64,000 bases of DNA from a bacterium (GTDB lineage Bacteria; Chloroflexota; Dormibacteria; Dormibacterales; Dormibacteraceae). Shown piece by piece: positions 45,004 through 53,619 of this stretch (position 1 is its first letter; every line of letters begins with the position of its first letter). The DNA lies in NCBI GenBank assembly GCA_004299235.1, contig SCQL01000024.1:1-64000 (forward strand). The letters run 5' to 3'. The position numbers and the translations under genes are program-made. The notes below the pieces were generated by a model. It searched no databases, was not told where the DNA came from, and saw only the letters and a program-made list of their open reading frames with translations.

Positions 45004-46302
45004 GTGCCTGGGGCGACTCCTCAGCTGGGCGGCGTGCCCGGATTTCGCGATCTTCTTCCCGCGGAGGCCGAGGTGCTGCGCGATGCGCAGGAATCCATCC
45101 TGGCGGAGATGCGCCGGTGGGGCTACCGGCATGTGATCACGCCCATGGTCGAGACGACCCAGGTCCTGGAGCTCGGCCTGGACGCCGGGCAGATGCGGCG
45201 CCTCTTCAAATTCACCGACGTTCGCGGGGAGGTCGTCGCCCTGGTCGGCGAGCGCACGGTGCCGGTGGCCAGGCTCGTCGCCGGCAAGCTGAGGACCGCG
45301 CCGCTGCCGCTGCGCCTGTGTTACGCGGGCCCGGTGCTGTCGACCCAGGCGGGCCGCTTCCAGCAGCGCCGCGAGACCTACCAGGTGGGCGCGGAGCTGG
45401 TCGGCGCTCCCGGACCCGTCGCCGACGCGGAGGTCATCGCGCTGGCCGCGCGCTGCCTCGAAGCGACCGGGCTTCGGCGCTACCAGGTCGATGTCGGCCA
45501 TGCCGAGTTCTTCCAGGGGATCATGGATGCGGTCAAGCTCGCGGACGAGGTCAAGGCCGGCGTCCGGAGCGCGCTCGCGGCTCGCGATTTCGTCGCCCTC
45601 GAGTCGCTGCTCGAGCGGACCCCGCTGCGCTCGGCTGAGCACGAGCTCCTGTTGCGCTTCCCGGCTCTGCGTGGTGGGGCTGAGATCCTGGAGGCGGCCG
45701 GCGGCCTCGTCCGCAACCGCCGGTCGGAGCGGGCGCTGGTCGAGCTCGGACACGTCCGCGACCTCCTGGTCGATCACGGCCTCGGCGAGGTCGTGAACTT
45801 GGATCTCGGCGCGATCCGCGACTTCGATTACTACACCGGGATCATCTTCGAGGGCTACGGCCCGGACCTCGGACGCCCGGTCTCCCAGGGCGGACGATAT
45901 GACGGCCTGCTCGCCCGTTTCGGGCGGCCGGCCCCCGCGACCGGCTTTGTCGTCCAGCTCGACCTGGTCTGGGAGATGCTGACCCACGCGGCCCGCCCGC
46001 CGGCGCTGCCTCGACTCGATGCCGCCGTGGCCTGGAGCGGTTCAGGCCTGGCGACGGCGCTGCGTCTCGGCTCGACCCTGCGTCTGTTTGGTATGCGCGC
46101 CGTGGTGGACACCGAGGCTCGCGATCACGACCAGGCAACGGTCTGGTGGCGCGCGCTGGGCGCGGCCAACCTGATCCACTGCCGCAGCGCCGCGACCGTT
46201 TCGTGGACCGCCACCGGGCGGCGCGCGCGCCGGCTGCCTCCGGAGCAGGTCGCCGGGCGCCTGGCCGGGTCGATGGGGCAAGAGAAGGGGCGAGACAGGT
46301 GA
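45004..46302 (+). CDS. hisZ: ATP phosphoribosyltransferase regulatory subunit
   Basis: A 432-residue HisRS-like protein without tRNA-charging function. It has the class II fold motifs GVPGFRDLLPAEAEVLRD, RQRRETYQVGAELVG-like QQRRETYQVGAELVG, DFDYYTGIIFEGYG and SQGGRYDGLLARFG, but the HisRS-specific motifs and full anticodon domain are absent. It activates the short-form HisG encoded next. It starts at GTG 45004; no ribosome-binding site is obvious. First gene of the his operon. Confidence 0.93.
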   Translation: MPGATPQLGGVPGFRDLLPAEAEVLRDAQESILAEMRRWGYRHVITPMVETTQVLELGLDAGQMRRLFKFTDVRGEVVALVGERTVPVARLVAGKLRTAPLPLRLCYAGPVLSTQAGRFQQRRETYQVGAELVGAPGPVADAEVIALAARCLEATGLRRYQVDVGHAEFFQGIMDAVKLADEVKAGVRSALAARDFVALESLLERTPLRSAEHELLLRFPALRGGAEILEAAGGLVRNRRSERALVELGHVRDLLVDHGLGEVVNLDLGAIRDFDYYTGIIFEGYGPDLGRPVSQGGRYDGLLARFGRPAPATGFVVQLDLVWEMLTHAARPPALPRLDAAVAWSGSGLATALRLGSTLRLFGMRAVVDTEARDHDQATVWWRALGAANLIHCRSAATVSWTATGRRARRLPPEQVAGRLAGSMGQEKGRDR

Positions 46303-46955
46303 TGGGCGCGCGACCGGAACGCGTCTCGATCGCCGTCCCGACCGGCGCCCTGATGGCCGGCGGGCTGCGCATGCTCGGGCGAGCCGGCCTGGCGCGTCTC
46401 GGCGCTGAAGAGCTGGGCCGCAAGCTCCTGGTCGAGCGCGCGGGAGTGCGAGTCATCCTGGTCCGGCCGGCGGACGTGCCCGCATACGTCGACTACGGCG
46501 CATCCGACCTCGGGATCGTCGGCAAAGACGTCCTGTGGGAGATGCCGGGCTCGCACTACGAGCTGCTCGACCTGGGCTTTGGCGGCTGCCGGCTGGTGCT
46601 GGCGGTGCCGCAGCAATCCAGGCTCGACGGCCCTGAGACCTGGCCGCCCATCCTTCGAGTCGCGACCAAGTACCCGCGCACCACCGCCTCATGGTTTGAA
46701 GCTCGAGGCCAGGCCGTGGAGGTGGTGCAGCTGCACGGATCGGTCGAGCTGGCGCCCCTGGTCGGCCTGGTCGACGGGATCGTGGACCTGACCGCCAGCG
46801 GCCGGACGCTGCGCGAGAACCAGCTCCGCATCACGGCGCTGCTGGGTACGTCCACGGCTCGCCTCATCGCCAACCAGGCGAGCCTCAAGACCCGCACGGA
46901 GGCGGTGCAGGCGATGGTGGGGCGCCTGCGCGAGGCGGTCGAAAGTGCCGGTTAG
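46302..46955 (+). CDS. hisG: ATP phosphoribosyltransferase, short form
   Basis: A 217-residue HisG-S catalysing the first step of histidine synthesis (ATP plus PRPP). It has VSIAVPTGALMAGGLRML, DVPAYVDYGASDLGIVGKD, VATKYPRTTASWFE and the PRPP loop GLVDGIVDLTASGRTLREN. The C-terminal regulatory domain of long HisG is missing, consistent with dependence on HisZ. ATG 46302 overlaps the hisZ stop by one base (TGATG). Confidence 0.96.
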   Translation: MGARPERVSIAVPTGALMAGGLRMLGRAGLARLGAEELGRKLLVERAGVRVILVRPADVPAYVDYGASDLGIVGKDVLWEMPGSHYELLDLGFGGCRLVLAVPQQSRLDGPETWPPILRVATKYPRTTASWFEARGQAVEVVQLHGSVELAPLVGLVDGIVDLTASGRTLRENQLRITALLGTSTARLIANQASLKTRTEAVQAMVGRLREAVESAG

Positions 46956-48216
46956 ACGCTTCGACGTCGGTTCGTGGCTCGACTCGCCGCTGTCACGGCG
47001 GCGGCTCGACCTGTCGCAGTTCGCCCAGGAGCGAGCGGCCGTCGCGGACATCTGCGCGCGCGTGGCGGCGGACGGCGACTCCGCCCTGCGCGAGCTCGGG
47101 AAAAAGTTCGACGGCTGGGCACCGGGCGCTGATGAGACCTTCGAGGTCCCGGCCGTTGAGCTGGCCCAGGCCGCCGACCGCCTCGCTCCGGCCGACCGAG
47201 CCGCCCTGGAATTCGCGGCGCAGCGCATCCGCGATTTCCACGCGCCGCAGGTGCAGGCCCCCTCGATCGGACCGCCGGGTCTCAAGCTGCTCACCCGGCC
47301 GGTCCGGCGGGCGGGCGTCTACGCGCCCGGCGGGCGCGCCGCCTACCCGTCGACCGTGCTCATGACCGTGATCCCGGCACGGGTCGCGAAGGTGCCCGAG
47401 GTCGTGCTCGCGACGCCGCCGCGTGCGGACGGCAGCGTGCCCGCGGCGATCCTGGCGGCCGCCCACATCGCGGGCGTCGACACCGTCTATCGGGTCGGCG
47501 GGGCGCAGGCGATCGCGGCGATGGCGTACGGCACGGCCACCATTCCCCGAGTGGACGTCGTCGCCGGTCCGGGCAACATCTACGTCGCGCTCGCCAAGCG
47601 CGAGGTGTTCGGCGCGGTCGGGGTGGACGCGATCGCCGGCCCGACCGAGGTGATGGTCATCGCGGACGCCGGCGCCAGGCCCGATTACGTGGCCGCCGAC
47701 CTGGCCGCGCAGCTGGAGCACGACCCGCTGGCGTGGGCCGTGCTGGTCACGGATTCGGCGCGGCTCGCGGATCGGGTCGAGGAGGAGCTGGAGAGCCTGG
47801 TGCGAGGGCTGGAGCGGGAGCCGATCATCCGGGCCGCAAACTGCTGCGTCATCGTGGCCGACGACCTCGACCAGGCGATGGACCTGACCAACGATTTCGC
47901 GCCGGAGCACCTGCTCATCGTCACCGCCGACGCCGGGCGGCTCGCCACCCGGGTCGAGAACGCGGGCGCGGTTTTCGTCGGCGCCTACGCGACGGTGCCG
48001 CTGGGCGACTATGTGGCGGGCCCGAATCACACCCTGCCGACGTCGGGTGCGGCTCGCTTTGCCTCGCCGCTCGGCGTGCACACGTTCATGAAGCGGACCA
48101 GCGTCCTGAGCTTGAACCGGGGCGACCTCGAGATGTTGCGCGAGGCTTGCGTGCGGCTCGCGGCGATGGAGGGTCTGGGCGCGCACGCGCACGCGGTGGA
48201 GGTGCGGCTTGAGTAG
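46945..48216 (+). CDS. hisD: Histidinol dehydrogenase
   Basis: A 423-residue Zn-dependent NAD enzyme performing the last two oxidations to histidine. Motifs: RRAGVYAPGGRAAYPSTVLM, VGGAQAIAAMAYGT, VDVVAGPGNIYVALAKR, DAIAGPTEVMVIAD, QLEHDPLAWAVL, NDFAPEHLLI and PNHTLPTSGAARF. GTG 46945 overlaps hisG by 11 nt. Complete by length. Confidence 0.97.
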   Translation: MPVRRFDVGSWLDSPLSRRRLDLSQFAQERAAVADICARVAADGDSALRELGKKFDGWAPGADETFEVPAVELAQAADRLAPADRAALEFAAQRIRDFHAPQVQAPSIGPPGLKLLTRPVRRAGVYAPGGRAAYPSTVLMTVIPARVAKVPEVVLATPPRADGSVPAAILAAAHIAGVDTVYRVGGAQAIAAMAYGTATIPRVDVVAGPGNIYVALAKREVFGAVGVDAIAGPTEVMVIADAGARPDYVAADLAAQLEHDPLAWAVLVTDSARLADRVEEELESLVRGLEREPIIRAANCCVIVADDLDQAMDLTNDFAPEHLLIVTADAGRLATRVENAGAVFVGAYATVPLGDYVAGPNHTLPTSGAARFASPLGVHTFMKRTSVLSLNRGDLEMLREACVRLAAMEGLGAHAHAVEVRLE

Positions 48217-48793
48217 GCGAGGTGAAATCGCGCGCAAGACCAAGGAAACCAGCCTGACGGCGAAGGTCGACCTCGACGGTCGCGGACGCGTCAAGGTCGC
48301 AACCGGGCTGGCGTTCCTCGATCACATGGTGGAGCAGGTGGCTCGGTACGGCGGATTTGACATCACGCTCCGCGGCACCGGCGATATCGAGGTCGACACC
48401 CACCACCTGGTCGAAGACGCCGGCATCGTCGTCGGCCAGGCGCTGTCGGAGGCGTTGGGCGATCGCGCGGGCATCGTGCGCTTCGCCTCTGCTTACGCGC
48501 CGCTGGACGAAGCGCTCGCGCGCGTGGTCGTCGACCTGGGCAAACGGCCGTACCTGTCTTACAACGTGGCCCTCCGAGGGCGCATCGGGACAGTCGAGTC
48601 CGAGGTCCTGGAAGAGTTCTGGCGGGCGCTGTCCATCCACCTCGGGGCGACTCTCCACGTCGACTCGATCCGCGGCCGCAACCGGCACCATATCGCCGAG
48701 GCGACTTTCAAAGCCCTGGGCCTCGCGCTGCGCCAGGCGATGGCCGCGGGCGGCGGCTTGGGAGTGCCCTCCTCAAAAGGCCTTTTGGGGTGA
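48209..48793 (+). CDS. hisB: Imidazoleglycerol-phosphate dehydratase
   Basis: A 194-residue monofunctional IGPD. Metal-binding motifs FLDHMVEQVARYGG, DTHHLVEDAGI and NRHHIAEATFKALGLALRQA are all present. TTG 48209 overlaps the hisD stop by 8 nt. There is no N-terminal histidinol-phosphatase domain. The stop overlaps hisH by 4 nt. Confidence 0.97.
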   Translation: MSRRGEIARKTKETSLTAKVDLDGRGRVKVATGLAFLDHMVEQVARYGGFDITLRGTGDIEVDTHHLVEDAGIVVGQALSEALGDRAGIVRFASAYAPLDEALARVVVDLGKRPYLSYNVALRGRIGTVESEVLEEFWRALSIHLGATLHVDSIRGRNRHHIAEATFKALGLALRQAMAAGGGLGVPSSKGLLG

Positions 48794-49383
48794 TCGCGAT
48801 CGTCGATTACGGGGTCGGCAACGTTCGCTCGGTGGAGCGAGCGCTGGCCCATGTCGGCGCCGACCCCAAGCTCACGGCGGATCCCGACGAGCTCGAGCGC
48901 GCAGACGGGATGGTCCTGCCTGGTGTCGGCGCGTTCGCCCCGGCGCTGGAGAAGCTGTCCGAGGGTGGATTGGGCCGGCGGGTCGTCGAGCTGGCGGCGA
49001 AGGGCAAGCCGATCCTCGGCGTCTGCCTCGGTTATCAGCTGCTGTTCGAGGAGTCGATGGAGCACGGCCGCCACCAGGGCCTGGGTCTTTTGCCCGGCCG
49101 TGTGGTCGAGGTCGAGAACAGCGAGCGCCTGCCCGTCATCGGGTGGTGCCGGCTGACCCAGAGCGACGATTCGCCCCTGTGGCGGGGGATCAAGGACCGC
49201 TCCTACTTTTACTTCGTGCACTCGTACACGCCCGATTCGCCGCGGCACGCCATCGCCATCAGCGACCACTCGCCGGCGGCCGCGGCCGCCAGACGCAACG
49301 TGATGGGCACCCAGTTCCATCCGGAAAAAAGCGGTCCGGACGGCCTGCGCGTTTATGCGAACTTCCTGGCCCTGTGCGGATGA
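48790..49383 (+). CDS. hisH: Imidazole glycerol phosphate synthase, glutaminase subunit
   Basis: A 197-residue class I glutamine amidotransferase delivering ammonia to HisF. The nucleophile is in [13 protein letters not shown], with the His/Glu of the triad in [23 protein letters not shown] is the N-terminal signature. GTG 48790 overlaps the hisB stop. hisF follows directly; the usual intervening hisA is missing. Confidence 0.97.
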   Translation: MIAIVDYGVGNVRSVERALAHVGADPKLTADPDELERADGMVLPGVGAFAPALEKLSEGGLGRRVVELAAKGKPILGVCLGYQLLFEESMEHGRHQGLGLLPGRVVEVENSERLPVIGWCRLTQSDDSPLWRGIKDRSYFYFVHSYTPDSPRHAIAISDHSPAAAAARRNVMGTQFHPEKSGPDGLRVYANFLALCG

Positions 49384-49399
49384 GCGCGCGGCGCGTGCC

Positions 49400-50161
49400 A
49401 TGACCGCCAAACGAATCATTCCCTGCCTCGACGTCACCGCGGGGCGCGTGGTCAAGGGCGTGCGGTTCAAGGACCTGCGCGACGCCGGCGACCCGGCCGA
49501 GCTGGCGGCCCTGTACGACCGTGAGGGGGCGGACGAAATCGTTTTCCTCGATATCACCGCCTCCTCGGAGGCGCGAAACATCCTTCTCGGCGCGGTCGAG
49601 CGCACCGCGGATCAGGTGTTCATACCGCTCACGGTGGGCGGCGGCATCCGGAGCGTCGAGGACATGGCCGCGCTCCTCACGCACGGCGCGGACAAGGTCT
49701 CGGTCAACACCGCCGTGCTGGACGACCCCGAGCTGATCACCAGGTGCGCGGAGGTGTTCGGATCGCAGTGCGTGGTGCTCGCCATCGACGCGCGGCGGCG
49801 CCAGGAGGGCGAAGGCTGGGAGGTCTTCAGCCACGGCGGGCGCCGGGCCACGGGCCGGGACGCGGTGGAGTGGTCGGTGCTCGGCGAAAGGTTGGGAGCG
49901 GGGGAGATCCTGCTCACATCGATGGACCAGGACGGCACCGAGGCGGGTTACGACCTGGGCCTGTTGAAGGCCGTGAGCTCGGCGGTGCGCCTCCCGGTGA
50001 TCGCCTCGGGCGGGGCCGGCAGCGCCGACCATATGTACCAGGCCCTGACCGAGGGAGGGGCGGAGGCGACGCTGGCGGCCTCCATCTTCCACTTCGGGCA
50101 GCTCTCGATCGGCGCCGTCAAGCAGCAGCTCGCCGCCAGGGGATTGGAGATCAGACCGTGA
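49400..50161 (+). CDS. hisF: Imidazole glycerol phosphate synthase, cyclase subunit
   Basis: A 253-residue TIM-barrel cyclase. [20 protein letters not shown] with Asp in the first strand, [38 protein letters not shown] (second catalytic Asp) and [17 protein letters not shown] are diagnostic. The triplet [15 protein letters not shown] distinguishes it from HisA. ATG 49400 is 17 nt after the hisH stop. Forms a heterodimer with HisH. Confidence 0.97.
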   Translation: MTAKRIIPCLDVTAGRVVKGVRFKDLRDAGDPAELAALYDREGADEIVFLDITASSEARNILLGAVERTADQVFIPLTVGGGIRSVEDMAALLTHGADKVSVNTAVLDDPELITRCAEVFGSQCVVLAIDARRRQEGEGWEVFSHGGRRATGRDAVEWSVLGERLGAGEILLTSMDQDGTEAGYDLGLLKAVSSAVRLPVIASGGAGSADHMYQALTEGGAEATLAASIFHFGQLSIGAVKQQLAARGLEIRP

Positions 50162-50478
50162 GACCAGAGGTCATCGAACCCGACTTTTCCAAGGGACTCG
50201 TCCCGGCCGTGGTCCAGAACGCCAAGACGGGCAGGGTGCTGATGCTCGCCTACATGGACGAGGAGGCGTGGGCGCGCACGCGCGAGAGCGGGCGGGCGTG
50301 GTTTCACTCACGCGAGCGCGGCCTGTGGGAGAAGGGCGCGACCTCCGGCAACGTCATGGAGGTGGTGGAGGTGCGGCTGGACTGTGATTTGGACAGCGTG
50401 CTGCTCCGGGTGAACCCTCGCGGTCCAGCGTGTCACACCGGGGCGGAGTCCTGTTTCTTCAACGAGCCCCGGGCGTAA
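50158..50478 (+). CDS. hisI: Phosphoribosyl-AMP cyclohydrolase
   Basis: A 106-residue monofunctional [39 protein letters not shown], the metal-binding [15 protein letters not shown] and [13 protein letters not shown] are all present. No HisE domain is fused. GTG 50158 overlaps the hisF stop by 4 nt; the longer frame upstream is a shadow of hisF. Last his gene here. Confidence 0.96.
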   Translation: MRPEVIEPDFSKGLVPAVVQNAKTGRVLMLAYMDEEAWARTRESGRAWFHSRERGLWEKGATSGNVMEVVEVRLDCDLDSVLLRVNPRGPACHTGAESCFFNEPRA

Positions 50479-50505
50479 GCCGCATCTCCCTCGGAGTGTA
50501 GGCGG

Positions 50506-50523
50506 CGCGCATGTTTATGCAGT
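50506..50523 (+). promoter_or_regulatory. ARG-box-like operator upstream of argC
   Basis: GCATGTTTATGC (50509-50520) is a short inverted repeat at the centre of an 18-bp site whose right half (ATGCA with flanking T) matches the ArgR/AhrC box pattern; the left half is weaker. It sits just upstream of the -10 hexamer at 50530, in the -35 region. An ArgR homologue is encoded in the operon it would control. Confidence 0.45.
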
Positions 50524-50529
50524 CCCATG

Positions 50530-50535
50530 TATACT
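50530..50535 (+). promoter_or_regulatory. Candidate -10 (TATACT) of the arg operon
   Basis: TATACT ends 9 nt before ATG 50545. Initiation about 7 nt after the hexamer gives an essentially leaderless message. ATG 50527 would lie upstream of this promoter's start site, favouring ATG 50545 for argC. Confidence 0.55.
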
Positions 50536-50544
50536 CATGCGTTC

Positions 50545-51573
50545 ATGACCAGAACCCTGAAGGCCGCCGTGGCGGGCGCCAACGGATATGCCGGCATGAC
50601 CCTGGTCCACCTCTTGTCGAGGCATCCGGGCGTGGAACTGGCCCAGCTGACCTCACGGTCGTTCGCCGGCCGGCCCTACTCCGACGTGTTCCCGCTGCTG
50701 GAGCTGGAGGGCGAGTTCCGGCCCGAGCCTGACCCGGCGGGGTTGGACGTCGTCTTCAGCTGCCTCCCGCACAACGTCGGCGCCGGCAAGGCCGCGGGCT
50801 GGCTCGCCGCCGGCGCTCGGGTGATCGACATGAGTGCCGACTTCCGGCTGCGCGACGCCGGCCAGTACCCCACCTGGTACAAGCAGGAGCACCCGGCTCC
50901 CGAGCTGCTGAGCCAGGCTGTCTTCGGGCTGCCCGAGCTTCACGAGCAACAGATCAAGACCGCCCAGCTGGTCGCCGTCCCGGGCTGTTATTCCACGGCC
51001 GTGATCCTGGCCCTGGCGCCGGCGGCGGCGGCCGGCGTGATCGGCTCGGACGTCGTCGTCGACGCCAAGTCGGGCGTCAGCGGGGCAGGGCGGTCACTGG
51101 CGATCGGCGTCCACTTCAGCGAGGTCAACGAGTCGATCGGGGCCTACGCCATCGGCGGGCACAGACATGTGGCGGAGGTGACGCAGGAGCTGGGTCACCT
51201 TCTCACCGCCAGTGGACGGGGAGGCGATCTGAACGTGACCTTCGTCCCCCATCTCGTGCCCATGACGCGCGGGATCCTGGTCACCTGCTACTTCGATCTC
51301 ACGGGCTCCCTGGACGAACTGCAGGAGACATATCGAGAGTTCTATGCCGGCCAGCCGTTTACGAGGGTGATCGGCCAGAGCCCGGCGACCAAGCTCGTCA
51401 CGCATTCCAACCTGTGCCTGGTCAACGCCGGCGCGCAGGGCAGGAAGGCGGTGGTGACCGCCACGCTCGACAACCTGGTCAAGGGGGCTTCCGGCCAGGG
51501 GGTCGAGTGCTTCAACCTCGCCTTCGGCTTCGATCGCAGGACCGCGCTGGAGGCGCCAGTCCAATGGCCGTGA
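50545..51573 (+). CDS. argC: N-acetyl-gamma-glutamyl-phosphate reductase
   Basis: A 342-residue NADPH-dependent reductase, third step of arginine synthesis. AAVAGANGYAGMTLVHLL is the NADP motif, FSCLPHNVG and IDMSADFRL follow, the catalytic cysteine is in LVAVPGCYSTAVILAL, and GGHRHVAEVTQEL is the second conserved region. ATG 50545 is preferred to ATG 50527, see the promoter. First gene of argCJBDRGH; overlaps argJ by 10 nt. Confidence 0.96.
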   Translation: MTRTLKAAVAGANGYAGMTLVHLLSRHPGVELAQLTSRSFAGRPYSDVFPLLELEGEFRPEPDPAGLDVVFSCLPHNVGAGKAAGWLAAGARVIDMSADFRLRDAGQYPTWYKQEHPAPELLSQAVFGLPELHEQQIKTAQLVAVPGCYSTAVILALAPAAAAGVIGSDVVVDAKSGVSGAGRSLAIGVHFSEVNESIGAYAIGGHRHVAEVTQELGHLLTASGRGGDLNVTFVPHLVPMTRGILVTCYFDLTGSLDELQETYREFYAGQPFTRVIGQSPATKLVTHSNLCLVNAGAQGRKAVVTATLDNLVKGASGQGVECFNLAFGFDRRTALEAPVQWP

Positions 51574-52781
51574 CCTATGCCCGAGGCTTTCGGGCGGGCA
51601 CGGCCGCTTGCGGGATCAAGGCGTTCACGGCCGGCGCCTCCGCCATCCCGAGCGGCCAGACAGACGATCTGTGCGTCATTCATTCCGCGTCTCCATGCGA
51701 CACCGGTGGCGTGTTCACGACCAACAAGGTGAAGTCCGCGTCGGTGGTCATCGACCAGCTTCACCTGCAGCACAACCGCGTCCAGGCGCTGGCGATCAAC
51801 TCCGGCAATGCCAACGCCTGCACGGGCGCGCAGGGCTTCAAGGACGCCCTGCTGATGGCCAAGCTGGCCGCCGATCGGCTCGACCTCGACCCCGACCAGG
51901 TGCTGGTGAGCTCCACCGGCGTCATCGGGCGCAATCTGCCGATGAACGCGGTCAAGGCGGGCATCGTGGAGGCGTGTGGCAGGTTGAGTGCGGACGGCGG
52001 CACGGCTGCGGCGCGGGCCATCATGACCACAGACACGGTGCCCAAGACCGCCCAGCTCGAAGTCGAGCTCGGCGGCACGATCGTGCACGTCGGCGGCATG
52101 TGCAAGGGCTCGGGGATGATCCATCCGAACATGGCGACCATGCTCGCGTACATCACCACCGACGCCGCCGTCGAGGCCGGCCTGATGGCCGGGCTCGTGA
52201 AATCCATCGCCGATCGCAGCTTCAATCAGGTCACCGTCGATGGCGACAGCTCCACCAACGACACGTTTCTGATGCTCGCCAACGGCGCGGCGGGCAACGA
52301 GCCGATCCGGGCGGGCAGCGTCGAGGCGGAGCGGCTGGAGATGGTGATGCTGGAGGTTGCTCGTGACCTGGCGCGCGCGGTGGCGCGCGACGGGGAGGGT
52401 GCCACCAAGCTGATCAGCGTCAAGGTCCAGAACGCGCTGTCCGATGCCGAAGCGCGGACGGCGGCTCGCGCCGTCGCGTCGTCGAGCCTGGTCAAGAGCG
52501 CGGTCCATGGCGGGGATCCGAACTGGGGACGGATCGTATGCGCGCTCGGGTACAGTGGCGCCGAGCTCGCGCTGGACAAGCTCCACCTGTCGGTCGGCGG
52601 GTTGGTGGTCTTCGAGCGTGGGTCCGGGGTCGACGTCGACCTCACGGCCGTTCGCCGCGCGTTCGAGCAACCGGAGATTGAGATCGTGGCCACCCTTGGG
52701 CTGGCGGACGGCCGCGCCGAGGCCTGGGGCTGTGACCTTTCGGAGGAGTACGTGCGAATCAACGCCGAGTACACGACATGA
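51564..52781 (+). CDS. argJ: Bifunctional ornithine acetyltransferase/N-acetylglutamate synthase
   Basis: A 405-residue Ntn-type enzyme that cleaves itself at the Thr in HPNMATMLAYITTD to give alpha and beta subunits. It recycles acetyl groups from N-acetylornithine to glutamate. SGNANACTGAQGFKDA, STGVIGRNLPM, GMCKGSGMIHPNMATML and GGDPNWGRIVCALGYSG are diagnostic. ATG 51564 lies within the end of argC. No argA-type synthase is nearby, so it may be bifunctional. Confidence 0.96.
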   Translation: MAVTYARGFRAGTAACGIKAFTAGASAIPSGQTDDLCVIHSASPCDTGGVFTTNKVKSASVVIDQLHLQHNRVQALAINSGNANACTGAQGFKDALLMAKLAADRLDLDPDQVLVSSTGVIGRNLPMNAVKAGIVEACGRLSADGGTAAARAIMTTDTVPKTAQLEVELGGTIVHVGGMCKGSGMIHPNMATMLAYITTDAAVEAGLMAGLVKSIADRSFNQVTVDGDSSTNDTFLMLANGAAGNEPIRAGSVEAERLEMVMLEVARDLARAVARDGEGATKLISVKVQNALSDAEARTAARAVASSSLVKSAVHGGDPNWGRIVCALGYSGAELALDKLHLSVGGLVVFERGSGVDVDLTAVRRAFEQPEIEIVATLGLADGRAEAWGCDLSEEYVRINAEYTT

Positions 52782-53614
52782 CGCTGACAGTCGAAGAGCG
52801 CGCGAAGGTCCTGGTCGAGGCGCTGCCCTACATCAAGCGATTCCACGGCCAGATCGTGGTGATCAAGATCGGCGGCAACGCCATCGCACAGGCGCGTGAC
52901 GAAACCCTGCTCGACGTGGTGCTGCTGCGCTACGTGGGCATGCAGCCGGTGATCGTCCACGGCGGGGGGCCGGAGATAACCTCCATGAGCGAGCGCCTGG
53001 GCCTCGAGGCGACCTTCAAGAACGGCCTTCGCGTCACCGACGAGAAGACGATGGAGGTCGTCAAGATGGTGCTGACCGGCAAGGTGAGCCCCGATCTGGT
53101 CGCGGCCATCCACCGGCTCGGCGGCCAGGCCGTCGGCATGAGCGGCGAGGACGGGCCGACGATCATCGCCGAGCCGCTCGAAGAGTCCATGGGATTCGTC
53201 GGCCGCGTGACGCAGGTGAACAAGGAGCCCATCACGGCGCTCCTCGGCCGCGGCTACATCCCGGTCATCGCCTCGATCGGGCTCGGCTATGACGGCCACG
53301 CGTACAACATCAACGCGGACACGGTCGCGGCGGAGATCGCGGTCACCCTGAACGCGGCCAAGGTCATCCTTCTGACCGACGTCCCCGGCGTGCTCGGAGT
53401 CGACGGCAACGTCGTCGCGGTGCTGTCGCGCGAGGACGCGCGGCAGAGAATCGAGGCGGGCGAGGTCACCGGCGGCATGATCCCCAAGCTCGAAGCCTGC
53501 CTGCGGGCCCTCGACCGCGTCCCGTTCGCGCACATCGTCGACGGCCGCACCCAGCATGCTCTGCTCCTCGAGCTGTTCACCGAGGCGGGCATCGGGACGA
53601 TGGTGACCCCCTGA
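52778..53614 (+). CDS. argB: Acetylglutamate kinase
   Basis: A 278-residue amino-acid kinase. IVVIKIGGNAIAQ is the phosphate-binding loop, PVIVHGGGPEITSMSERLGL binds the substrate, and VILLTDVPGVLG and GGMIPKLEACLRAL complete the active site. The N-terminal helix (EERAKVLVEALPYIKRF) present in arginine-sensitive hexameric NAGKs is found here, so feedback inhibition by arginine is plausible. ATG overlaps the argJ stop by 4 nt. Confidence 0.97.
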   Translation: MTLTVEERAKVLVEALPYIKRFHGQIVVIKIGGNAIAQARDETLLDVVLLRYVGMQPVIVHGGGPEITSMSERLGLEATFKNGLRVTDEKTMEVVKMVLTGKVSPDLVAAIHRLGGQAVGMSGEDGPTIIAEPLEESMGFVGRVTQVNKEPITALLGRGYIPVIASIGLGYDGHAYNINADTVAAEIAVTLNAAKVILLTDVPGVLGVDGNVVAVLSREDARQRIEAGEVTGGMIPKLEACLRALDRVPFAHIVDGRTQHALLLELFTEAGIGTMVTP

Positions 53615-53619
53615 GCGCC

